This document shows, in pieces, positions 18,245 through 26,900 of a stretch of DNA of 64,000 bases (positions are counted from its first letter, which is position 1; each line of letters opens with the position of its first letter). The position numbers were made by a program, and so were the translations under genes. Where the stretch lies: positions 62,001 through 126,000 of the forward strand of contig NZ_WEGK01000016.1 of the NCBI RefSeq assembly GCF_009604405.1. Direction: 5' to 3'. The notes below the pieces were generated by a model, which saw only the letters and a list, made by a program, of their open reading frames with translations, searched no databases and had not been told where the DNA came from. The DNA is from Nocardia macrotermitis (GTDB taxonomy: Bacteria > Actinomycetota > Actinomycetes > Mycobacteriales > Mycobacteriaceae).

Positions 18245-19093
18245 ATGTCACCGGTTGCCAGTACGCTCGAAGCAATCATGGCCACCTATTTCGATCCGCG
18301 ATCCTGGTCGCCGTTGCGGGCCGTCGGCCTCGGCAGGCGGTTGCTGGACCCGGGCTGGTTCGAACAGTGGAGTTCGTTCACCACCGCCTGGCTCGACCCG
18401 TTCGCCGACTTCGGCGCGGGCGCGGTCACCGCACTGCTGCCCGACGTGCTGATGACGCTGCTCAGCGAGGGCATCCTGAGCCGATTCGGCGGTCAGGTGA
18501 TCAGCGCGACCCTGCTCGGCAGCGATATGACCGCCACCCTGGAATCCCTCGAGGCCCGCCGCCGCGGCGCGCACTTCGAAACCCGGGCGGTACTGCGCGG
18601 ACTGCGCTGGAATCGGCATCCGATCGAGCACATGACCGTCGTCGGCCACGGGATGCGGCTGATTCCGGGGGTGCCGACGAAACTGCGCAGCACCCATCTG
18701 GACATCACCGGCACGATCAGCACCGCCGCCCTGATCGGCTGGCTCAACACCTGGCAGTTGGATTGGCGGCTGGGCATCGGCCCCGACGGGCTGATCACCG
18801 CCCGGCACCGGCGGCTGCGGATCCGAGCGCTGGTCGACGCCTCGGTGACCAACGATCTGCTCACCGTGCGGGTGCGACAGGCGAGCTGGCTGGGGGTGCG
18901 GATTCCGCGGCGGGCGTTCGCCGTGACCCCGATACCGCTGAGCAACCTGCCTAAACAGATTTCGGTGCGCACCGCCGAACGCGAGGGTGAGCTGGTGCGA
19001 TTCCACGTCGACGTGCCCGAGATCGTCGGCTCGTTCGATCTGGCGCAGATGCGTTCGGCGATCGTCGCGGGGACGACGCTGATCATCTTCTGA
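18245..19093 (+). CDS. Conserved hypothetical protein, DUF2993/LmeA-like fold suspected
   Basis: 282 aa from the ATG at 18245, which has AGGAA 7 nt upstream; a GTG at 18224 and an ATG at 18278 are alternatives. There is no signal peptide or membrane helix. The C-terminal two thirds alternate short beta-strand-like stretches (LDITGTISTAALIGWL, LLTVRVRQASWLGVRIP), with a VVGHGMRLIPGVP segment that recalls the lipid-binding DUF2993 family. This assignment is tentative. It converges on pcnA with only 6 bp between the stops. Confidence 0.6.
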   Translation: MSPVASTLEAIMATYFDPRSWSPLRAVGLGRRLLDPGWFEQWSSFTTAWLDPFADFGAGAVTALLPDVLMTLLSEGILSRFGGQVISATLLGSDMTATLESLEARRRGAHFETRAVLRGLRWNRHPIEHMTVVGHGMRLIPGVPTKLRSTHLDITGTISTAALIGWLNTWQLDWRLGIGPDGLITARHRRLRIRALVDASVTNDLLTVRVRQASWLGVRIPRRAFAVTPIPLSNLPKQISVRTAEREGELVRFHVDVPEIVGSFDLAQMRSAIVAGTTLIIF

Positions 19094-19099
19094 GCGCGG

Positions 19100-20590
19100 C
19101 TACTGCCCGCCCGCGCGCCACCATTGCGTCAGCGCCGCCTCGGCCTCCTCGCGCGTCATCGGACCGCGATCCAGCCGCAACTCCTTCAGATACTTCCAGG
19201 CCCGCCCGACCTGCGGCCCCGGCTCCAGACCGAGCAGTTCCATGATGGCGTTGCCGTCCAGATCCGGGCGCACCCGCGCCAGATCCTCCTGCTCCTGCAA
19301 CCGCTCGATGCGCACCTCGAGATCGTCGTAGGTGGCGCGCAGGGCGGCGGCGCGGCGCTTGTTGCGGGTCGTGCAGTCCGCGCGGACCAGTTTGTGCAGG
19401 CGGGGCAGGAGTTCGGCGCCGTCGGTGACGTAGCGGCGCACCGCGGAATCGGTCCACTGACCCTTGCCGTAGCCGTGGAAACGCAGGTGCAGGTAGACCA
19501 GGCGGGCCACGTCCTCGGTGAACTGCTTCGGATACTTCAAGGCGCGCATACGTTTTCGCACCATCTTCGCGCCGACCACCTCGTGGTGGTGGAAGCTCAC
19601 GCCGCCGCCGGGCTCGTTGCGTTTGGTCGGCGGTTTGCCGATGTCGTGCAGCAGCGCCGCCCAGCGCAACACCAGATCCGGATCGCCCTGCTCCTGATCG
19701 ATGGCCTGCCGCAGCACCGTCAGCGAATGCTCGTAGACGTCCTTGTGCTGATGATGCTCATCGATCTCGAGTTTCATCGCGGGCACCTCGGGCAGCACCC
19801 GCTCGGCCAGCCCGGTCTCGCACATGATGTCGATGCCCTCGGTCGGGTATTCGCCGCCGATCAGCTTGTCCAGTTCGGTGCGCACCCGTTCGGCGGTGAT
19901 CCGGCCGATCTCGTCGGCCATCGTCGCGATCGCGACCCGCACCCGGGGGGCGAGTTCGAAACCCAGCTGGGACACGAAACGCGCGCCCCGCAACATCCGC
20001 AGCGGGTCGTCGTTGAACGAATCCTCCGGCGCCGCAGGGGTATCGAGCACGCCGGCCAGCAGCGCGGACATGCCGTCGAGCGGATCGGCGAACTCCAGCG
20101 CGCCGTCCGCGCCGATCCGCACGGCCATCGCGTTCACGGTGAAATCGCGGCGGATCAGATCGGCCTCGAGGGTGTCGCCGAAGGTCACCTCGGGATTGCG
20201 CGAGACACGGTCGTAGCTGTCGCTGCGGAATGTGGTGATCTCCAGCTGCCAACCGGATTTGGACGCGCTGACCGTGCCGAACGCCAAACCGCCGGTGTCC
20301 CACAGATTGTCGGCCCAACCCCGGATCAACTGCTGCACGATCTCCGGCCGCGCGTCGGTGGTGAAATCCAGATCGGTGCCCAGCCGACCGAGCACCGCGT
20401 CCCGCACACTGCCGCCGACCAGGTACAGCTGATGCCCGTGTGCGGCGAATATCTCACCGAGCGGGGTCAGCACATCGGACACCCGGCCCAGCGTGATCGC
20501 CGCCGACGCGAGCAGTCTCGTACGCCGATCCTCCGGCGACAGCGGGACCGGTACGGCTACATCCTCGGACTTCGGCGAAACCACAGCCAC
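19100..20590 (-). CDS. pcnA: CCA tRNA nucleotidyltransferase
   Basis: Adds or repairs the 3' CCA end of tRNAs. The GTG at 20590 gives 496 aa, close to the mycobacterial protein. The class II polymerase-beta-like head has LVGGSVRDAVLG (GGSVRD at 59-64) and DLDFTT with the metal-binding DLD at 73-75. The RNA- and nucleotide-reading segment (RRDFTVNAMAV) follows. An HD domain is present further on (LLHDIGKPPTK, near residue 311). It is divergent from mutT4 with about 120 bp between, the same arrangement as Rv3907c/Rv3908 in M. tuberculosis. Confidence 0.93.
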   Translation of the reverse strand: MAVVSPKSEDVAVPVPLSPEDRRTRLLASAAITLGRVSDVLTPLGEIFAAHGHQLYLVGGSVRDAVLGRLGTDLDFTTDARPEIVQQLIRGWADNLWDTGGLAFGTVSASKSGWQLEITTFRSDSYDRVSRNPEVTFGDTLEADLIRRDFTVNAMAVRIGADGALEFADPLDGMSALLAGVLDTPAAPEDSFNDDPLRMLRGARFVSQLGFELAPRVRVAIATMADEIGRITAERVRTELDKLIGGEYPTEGIDIMCETGLAERVLPEVPAMKLEIDEHHQHKDVYEHSLTVLRQAIDQEQGDPDLVLRWAALLHDIGKPPTKRNEPGGGVSFHHHEVVGAKMVRKRMRALKYPKQFTEDVARLVYLHLRFHGYGKGQWTDSAVRRYVTDGAELLPRLHKLVRADCTTRNKRRAAALRATYDDLEVRIERLQEQEDLARVRPDLDGNAIMELLGLEPGPQVGRAWKYLKELRLDRGPMTREEAEAALTQWWRAGGQ

Positions 20591-20709
20591 GCAGCTTACT
20601 GACCGGGCCGCGCCACTCCCACCGGCAGGTGTTCCGGCCGACGGCGAGCTCGCGGGCCGCAAACCCGCCGTAGCGGAGCGGAGGCCGAAGACGCCGTTAG
20701 ACTGACCGG

Positions 20710-21246
20710 GTGTCTCCGGCCGATCGCGCGAACAGTCGACGCCGCCAACCCCGGCGCCGCGGTTCGGCCGGTAATGCGGCCATACCGAGGATGCGCACCG
20801 TGCGCGAAACCTCCGCGGGCGGGTTGGTCGTGGACGGGCTCGACGGGCCCCGCGAACAACGCTGCGCCGCCCTGATCGGGCGCACCGACCGGCGCGGGCG
20901 ACTGCTGTGGTCGCTGCCGAAGGGACATATCGAACAGGGCGAGACCGCCGAACAGACCGCGGTACGCGAGGTCGCCGAGGAGACCGGGATCAACGGTGTC
21001 GTCGTCGCCGAACTCGGCAGTATCGATTACTGGTTCGTCACCGAGGGCCGCCGGGTACACAAGACGGTGCACCACTATCTGATGCGCTCGGTCGGCGGCG
21101 AACTGTCCGACGCCGATATAGAAGTCACCCAGGTTGCCTGGGTTCCGCTCACCGACCTCGATTCCCGGCTGGCGTACGCCGATGAGCGTCGGCTGGCGGA
21201 GGTCGCGAACCGCCTGATCGACCGGATGGAGAACGGCAAACAATGA
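20710..21246 (+). CDS. mutT4: Nudix hydrolase MutT4-like
   Basis: Nudix pyrophosphatase of 178 aa from GTG 20710. The basic N-terminus (RRRQPRRRG) precedes the Nudix domain. The Nudix box spans residues 72-94 (GHIEQGETAEQTAVREVAEE-TGI) and matches GX5EX7REUXEEXGU fully. Position between pcnA and the DUF6049/murJ pair corresponds to Rv3908 (MutT4). The actual substrate, such as an oxidised nucleotide or a dinucleoside polyphosphate, is not fixed by sequence. Confidence 0.88.
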   Translation: MSPADRANSRRRQPRRRGSAGNAAIPRMRTVRETSAGGLVVDGLDGPREQRCAALIGRTDRRGRLLWSLPKGHIEQGETAEQTAVREVAEETGINGVVVAELGSIDYWFVTEGRRVHKTVHHYLMRSVGGELSDADIEVTQVAWVPLTDLDSRLAYADERRLAEVANRLIDRMENGKQ

Positions 21247-21268
21247 CGCATGCGGGTCGGAGGCGTCA

Positions 21269-23815
21269 ATGAGTCAGCTCATCGACGCCTCCCAGGCGCG
21301 GGCGCGCACACTGTCTCGAAACCGCTGGGCGGCGCTGGTCGCCGCGCTGGCACTGGCCGTGCTCAACATCGGGCTCAGCGGCCCGGCCACCGCCGAACCG
21401 ACGGGGATCGGCGACGCCTCCTCGACGCCGAAATTCCTCAAGCTCACCCTCGACTCCGTCACTCCGAACACGGTCACCACCAGCAGCGATGCCGTGGTCA
21501 CCATCGCCGGGACGGTCACCAATATCGGGGATCGGGTGGTGGACGACATCGAGATCCGCACCCAGCGCACCGGTGCCATCACCGATCCGCGCGGGCTGCG
21601 GTCGGCGCTGCGGCTGGATCAGTCCAGCTATACGGTCAACACGCCGTTCGTGGACGTCGCGCGGGAGCTGAATCCCGGGCAGCGCAAACAGTTCACGCTG
21701 CGGATGGGGGTGCGCGCCGCGAGCAAGGGCAGCGCGTCGCTCGACATCACCGCACCCGGGGTGTATCCGCTGTTGCTGAACGTCAACGGGACGCCCGCCT
21801 ACGGTGGTCAGGCCCGCCTCGACGACGCGCGTTTCCTGCTGCCGATCCTCGGCCTGCCGGGCGATTCGGATCCGAAGAGCACACCGCCGGTGTCGGCCCC
21901 GACCGAAGCCCCCGTCGCCACCACCATGCTGTGGCCGCTGGCCGACCGCCCGCGCCTGGTCGCCGGCATCCCGGGCTCGGTCAACGGCAAGGCCCTGCTC
22001 ACCGACGACGAGTTGGCCGGTGAACTGGCCACCGGCGGTCGCCTCGATCAACTGCTCGGCGCGCTGGAATCCGCGGTGCACCCCGACTCGGCCGGGACCG
22101 GCGCCAACCTCGCGAACGCGCTGTGCCTGGCCGTGGATCCCGATCTGCTGCTCACCGTGTCGGATATGACCACCGGATATCGCGTGCTGGCCAGCCCGTC
22201 GGACCCGGACGGCCCGACCCGCGACGGCACCGGGACCGACGCCGCCAAGGCGTGGTTGAACCGGTTGCGCGCGCTGTCCTCGACGATGTGCACCGTCAGC
22301 CTGCCGTTCGCGCAGGTCGACCTGTCCGCGCTGGCCGCGGTGCACGATGCGGCGCTGACCGCCCGTGCCATCACCTCGCCCGCCGATCTGGTCGACCAGA
22401 TCCTGTCGATCAAATCCGTGCACGGAGTGAGCCTGCCCGAATCCGGCAGTTTCGACGCCGATGCCGCGACGATGCTCGGCCAGCAGGGTTTCACCTCCGC
22501 GGTGCTGGCCGACAACGCCGTCGCACCCGCCGGAACCGCCGGGACGTCGAGCAGTTCCGGTTCCTCGGTGCACACCGCGACGCCGGTCTCGGTGAATTCG
22601 AGCACTGCGGCCCCCTCGACCGTGCGACTGCCCGGTCCGACGCCGCCCGCGGCCGCCGCGCCCGCGAACGGGACCTCCACCGTCACGGCCGATCCGGGGA
22701 TGAAGGTGTCCACCTTCGACATCTGGCCCGCCACCGCCCTGGCCGCGGTCGGCTCCAATCCGCCGACGCCCGCGTTCACGCCCGAGAACGTGCGTTACGA
22801 CGTGTCCAAGGACTCCCGGACCGCCCGCCTCCAGGACGCACTCGGCGCGATGTCGTGGACCGCGCTCAATCCGCAGCCGAACCGCCCGCGGTCCCAGCTG
22901 CTCATGCCGCCGCAGCAGTGGAGCGCCAACCGCGACGAGGCGAGCACACTGCTCACCCAGTTGCAGACCCTGGTCCACAGCGGGCTGGCGACACCGCGCT
23001 CGTTCCAGGATCTGCTTGCCGCACAAGCCGATTCGCATTCCTACGAGGTGCGGTACTCCTCCGGCGCGACCACCGACGCGGTGCCGAACACCTTCATCGC
23101 GCCGGTTCAGCTCCAGGCCGGGCGGATCACCGATCTGATGAAAACCCTGGTCGAGGTGCCGCAGCAGGAGCCGACCCCGCGCACCTTCCTGACCCCGCTG
23201 CGGGACGATCTGGTGCGTTCGTTGTCGCTGTCCGACCGGACCAGCACCGGTTCGCAGGCCGACACCGCCGCGCAACGTCGGCTGGATCAGACCACCACGG
23301 CCCTGGACGGACTGTTCCGCTCGGTCACCGTGCTGCCCCCGGGCGGGGTGTACACGCTGGCCTCGGAGCAGAGTCCGCTGCTGCTGGTCGCGCGGAACGA
23401 ACTGCCCGTCGCGGCCCGGATCCGATTCAAGATCGGCGTCCCGTCCGGCACCGACATCACCGATATCGGCGAGCAGACACTGCCCGCGGAGGGCACCCGG
23501 TCGTTCCAGATCCCGACGAAGGTCAGCGACAGCCGCAGCCTGACGATCCCGATCTCCCTTACCACACCCGACGGGATCGCGCTCGGCAACGCCACCTCGG
23601 TCAAGGTACGGTCCAACGCATACGGTTCAGCGTTGGCGATAATTACCGCATGTGCCGGTGCACTGCTGTTCCTGTTGGCCGGTCGTCGTCTGTGGCGGCG
23701 CTTCCGGGGACAGCCCGATCCGGCCGACGAGGGGTTGGACCCGGGGAAACGACGCAGGCTGAACAAATACCTGCGTGCGCGCTCACGGGTCCTGCAGCGA
23801 CAGGAGACACCATGA
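21269..23815 (+). CDS. DUF6049 family secreted/membrane-anchored protein (Rv3909-like)
   Basis: An 848-aa protein starting at ATG 21269 behind GGAGG. A hydrophobic export signal lies around residues 20-42, ending ATAEP. The long extracytoplasmic part carries Ig-like beta motifs (VTIAGTVTNIGDRVVDDIEI) and a Ser/Pro/Ala-rich linker near residues 420-470. A C-terminal span (ALAIITACAGALLFLLAG) and a short basic tail follow. It lies directly before murJ, as Rv3909 does before Rv3910, which suggests a part in envelope assembly. Biochemical function is unknown. Its stop overlaps the start of a 36-codon frame. Confidence 0.85.
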   Translation: MSQLIDASQARARTLSRNRWAALVAALALAVLNIGLSGPATAEPTGIGDASSTPKFLKLTLDSVTPNTVTTSSDAVVTIAGTVTNIGDRVVDDIEIRTQRTGAITDPRGLRSALRLDQSSYTVNTPFVDVARELNPGQRKQFTLRMGVRAASKGSASLDITAPGVYPLLLNVNGTPAYGGQARLDDARFLLPILGLPGDSDPKSTPPVSAPTEAPVATTMLWPLADRPRLVAGIPGSVNGKALLTDDELAGELATGGRLDQLLGALESAVHPDSAGTGANLANALCLAVDPDLLLTVSDMTTGYRVLASPSDPDGPTRDGTGTDAAKAWLNRLRALSSTMCTVSLPFAQVDLSALAAVHDAALTARAITSPADLVDQILSIKSVHGVSLPESGSFDADAATMLGQQGFTSAVLADNAVAPAGTAGTSSSSGSSVHTATPVSVNSSTAAPSTVRLPGPTPPAAAAPANGTSTVTADPGMKVSTFDIWPATALAAVGSNPPTPAFTPENVRYDVSKDSRTARLQDALGAMSWTALNPQPNRPRSQLLMPPQQWSANRDEASTLLTQLQTLVHSGLATPRSFQDLLAAQADSHSYEVRYSSGATTDAVPNTFIAPVQLQAGRITDLMKTLVEVPQQEPTPRTFLTPLRDDLVRSLSLSDRTSTGSQADTAAQRRLDQTTTALDGLFRSVTVLPPGGVYTLASEQSPLLLVARNELPVAARIRFKIGVPSGTDITDIGEQTLPAEGTRSFQIPTKVSDSRSLTIPISLTTPDGIALGNATSVKVRSNAYGSALAIITACAGALLFLLAGRRLWRRFRGQPDPADEGLDPGKRRRLNKYLRARSRVLQRQETP

Positions 23816-23922
23816 GGCACAACAGTGATCGAGCGGACGGCACGACCGCTCGGGGTGTCCCGTCGCGCCTGGATTTCGCCGACGCGTCCGGGCCCGTCCG
23901 CCCGACGCCGGGGGTCCGATGA
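23812..23922 (+). CDS. Candidate 36-aa coupling ORF between the DUF6049 gene and murJ
   Basis: This frame starts at an ATG that overlaps the upstream stop (ATGA) and has CAGGAG 6 nt before it. It ends with a TGA that overlaps the murJ start in the same ATGA manner. The product is basic and hydrophilic (MRHNSDRADGTTARGVPS at its start) and matches no known family. Overlap at both ends is hard to obtain by chance and suggests a translation-coupling leader or a real micro-protein. Confidence 0.4.
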   Translation: MRHNSDRADGTTARGVPSRLDFADASGPVRPTPGVR

Positions 23923-26900
23923 GTGAATACGACGACCCTCGCCGCGCGGATCCGGCCGGAGACGATTCGTCCCGGCGACGCCCGCCCGCCGCGCCGTGGG
24001 AGCGGGGGAGCGCACCGGACCAGTTCGGTGAGCCGGGAAATCAGCCGGAGGCCCGGCCGCTGCGGGTGCCGCTGACCGGACCCATTCCGCAGATCTCGCA
24101 GTCCGATCCGCGTGGGCCGGAACAGGTTCCGCCGAACGGGCCGCGACGTGTCCCGGCGGATCGGCGGACTCCGGACCAGTCGCCGCCCAGCGGCACCATC
24201 CGCCAGTCCCCGCCGAACGGTGCGGACCGTCGTCCCCCGGACGACCGGCAACCCGGTCCGGACCAGCGTCCCCCCAGCGGAACCCTGCGACGCGTCCCCC
24301 CGAACGGGACCCCCCAACGCCCGCCCAGCGGAACCATGCGACGGGTGCCGCCAGGGGAGGCCGATCAGCGGCCGCCCGCTGGAACCACGCGCCGGGTGTC
24401 TCCGGGCGAGCCCGACCGGATGCCGCCTGAGAACGCGCGCCGGATTCCGCCCGGGTCCTCCGATCAGATGCCACCCGGACCCGACCGCCGCCCGCCCAGC
24501 GGAACCACGCGACGGGTGCCGCGGAACGAATCCGAGCAAGCGTCTCCGAACGAGCCCGCGCGACAGCCTCGTCCCGCCGGACCGGATCAACGTCCGCCGA
24601 GCGGAACCATGCGACGTGTCCCTCCGGGCAGCGCGGACCAGACACCCTCGGACGAACCGACCCGGCGGACACGTCAGCCCGGTCCGGACCAACGCCCACC
24701 CAGCGGCACGATGCGCCGGGTTCCCCCGGACCGCACACCCTCCGACGAGACCACCCGACAGGTCCGTCGCGGCGGCCACGATCAACGCCCGCCGAGCGGG
24801 ACCATGCGTCGCGTGCCCCCGGGCGGCGCGGACCAGATGCCCCCGGACGATCAAGCCCGGCGGACAGGTTCGCCCGGTCCGGACCGACGCCCGCCGACCG
24901 GATCGATGCGGCAGACACCCCCGGACCGACAGTCACCCCCGGACCGCCGGTCCGCCGACCCCGGCCCGCCGAGCGGATCAATGCGCAGGTCACGGGGCGG
25001 ACCGGTACGCCGGACAGCCCCGGACCAACCTGCCTCCGGTCCGATCGGGCCGGACCAGCAGCCACCGACCGGCGCGGGCCGACGCGTCCCGCCGCGCGGC
25101 AGACCACCGGCACCGGACAGCGGTCCGATCCGTCGGTCCGCGCCCGACGGCCCCGAAGGCAGGAGACCGCGGACCGGTCCGGGCGCACAACCCGGACCGC
25201 AGGGCCGCCGGACCCCACCGGGCGGACCGCAGACCGGCCGCCGCCCGGCCGCCGACTCGCGGTCCGGACCGCAACGCATCCCCGCACGCACCGAACGGAC
25301 CGAATCCGGCACGGCCACCGCGACCGCACCGCAGCCCGAAACCAAACCGGCGAGCGCGAATTCACGTCTGCTCAGCGCCACCGGTTCGATGGCGATCGCC
25401 ACCCTGATCAGTCGCATCACCGGATTCGGTAAGCAGGCGCTGCTGCTGATGGCGCTCGGCCCGGCCGTCGCCAGTGCGTACACCGTCTCCAGCCAGATCC
25501 CGACGATGATCGAACAGCTGGTGCTGGGCGCGGTGCTGACCGCCTTCGTTGTCCCGACGCTGATCCGTGCTCAGAAAGAGGATTCCGATCACGGCGAGGC
25601 GTTCATCCGGCGGTTGTTCACCACCGCCCTGGTACTGCTGGGCACGGCGGCGGTGGTGTGTACCGCACTGGCTCCGGTGCTGACCAGGTACCTGTTCCTG
25701 ACCCATGACGGCAAGGTCAGTACCGACCTGACCACGGCGCTGGCCTATCTGCTGATCCCGGCCGTGCTGTTCTACGGCATGTCATCGCTGTTGATGGCGG
25801 TGCTCAATACACACGAGATCTTCAAGCCGGGCGTCTGGGCTCCGGTGCTGAACAATCTCACCACGCTGGTCGTGCTCGGCCTGTACATGGTGCTGCCCGG
25901 CGAGATCTCACTCGACCCGGTCCGGATGGGCCAGCCGAAACTGCTGCTGCTCGGCTTCGGCATTACCTTCGGTGTCTTCGTCCAGGTCGCGAGCATGGTC
26001 CCGGCTATCCGACGCACCGGAATCAATCTGCGGCCGCTGTGGGGTTTGGACGCCCGCCTCCGACAGTTCGGCACCATGGCCAGCGCGGTCGTGCTCTACG
26101 TGCTGATCAGTCAGGCCGGATTCGTGTTCGCCACCCGGGTCTCCTCGCACTGGGACGTGGCCGGGCCCGCGATCGTCAACCAGGCGTGGCTGCTGTTGCA
26201 GCTGCCCTACGGCGTGCTGGGCGTCACCGTGCTCACCGCGATCATGCCGCGCCTGAGCCGCAACGCCGCCGACGACGACACCCCCGCGGTGGTCGACGAC
26301 CTCGGCGCCGCGACCCGGCTGACCATGATCGCCCTGGTCCCGGTCGTGCTGTTCCTGACCGTGGCCGGGCCGCAGGTCGGCGAGGTGCTGTACGGCTACG
26401 GTCATTTCGGCCACGACAACGCGCACCGCTTGGGCGAGGCGGTCAGCTGGTCGGCCTTCACCCTGATCCCGTACGCGCTGGTGCTGATCCATCTGCGCGT
26501 CTTCTACGCGCGCGAACAGGCGTGGACGCCGACCTGGATCATCCTGGGCATCACCGCGGTGAAGATCCTGATCTGCGTGATCGCACCGCTGGTGGTCAGC
26601 CCGGACCAGGTCGTGATGGCGCTGAGCATGGCCACCGGACTGGGATTCCTGGCGGGTGCGGTCATCGGTGGCTGGCTGCTGCATCGCAGCCTCGGCGATC
26701 TACGCATGTCGAACGTCGGGCGCACGGTGACCCGGGTGGTGCTGGCCTCGGTCGCCGCGGCGGCGGTCACCCTGATCGTCGATCAGCTGCTGGGGCTGTC
26801 GCGGCTGCATCACGGTCTGGGTTCGCTGTTCCGGGTCGGGGTCGACGGCATCGTGATGTTCGGTGTCGCGTTCGGGCTGATGCGTCTGGTCGGCATTCCG

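Noticed and set aside
21266..23275. 669-aa antisense frame over the DUF6049 gene
   Set aside because: No ribosome site and Arg/Gly-rich shadow composition.
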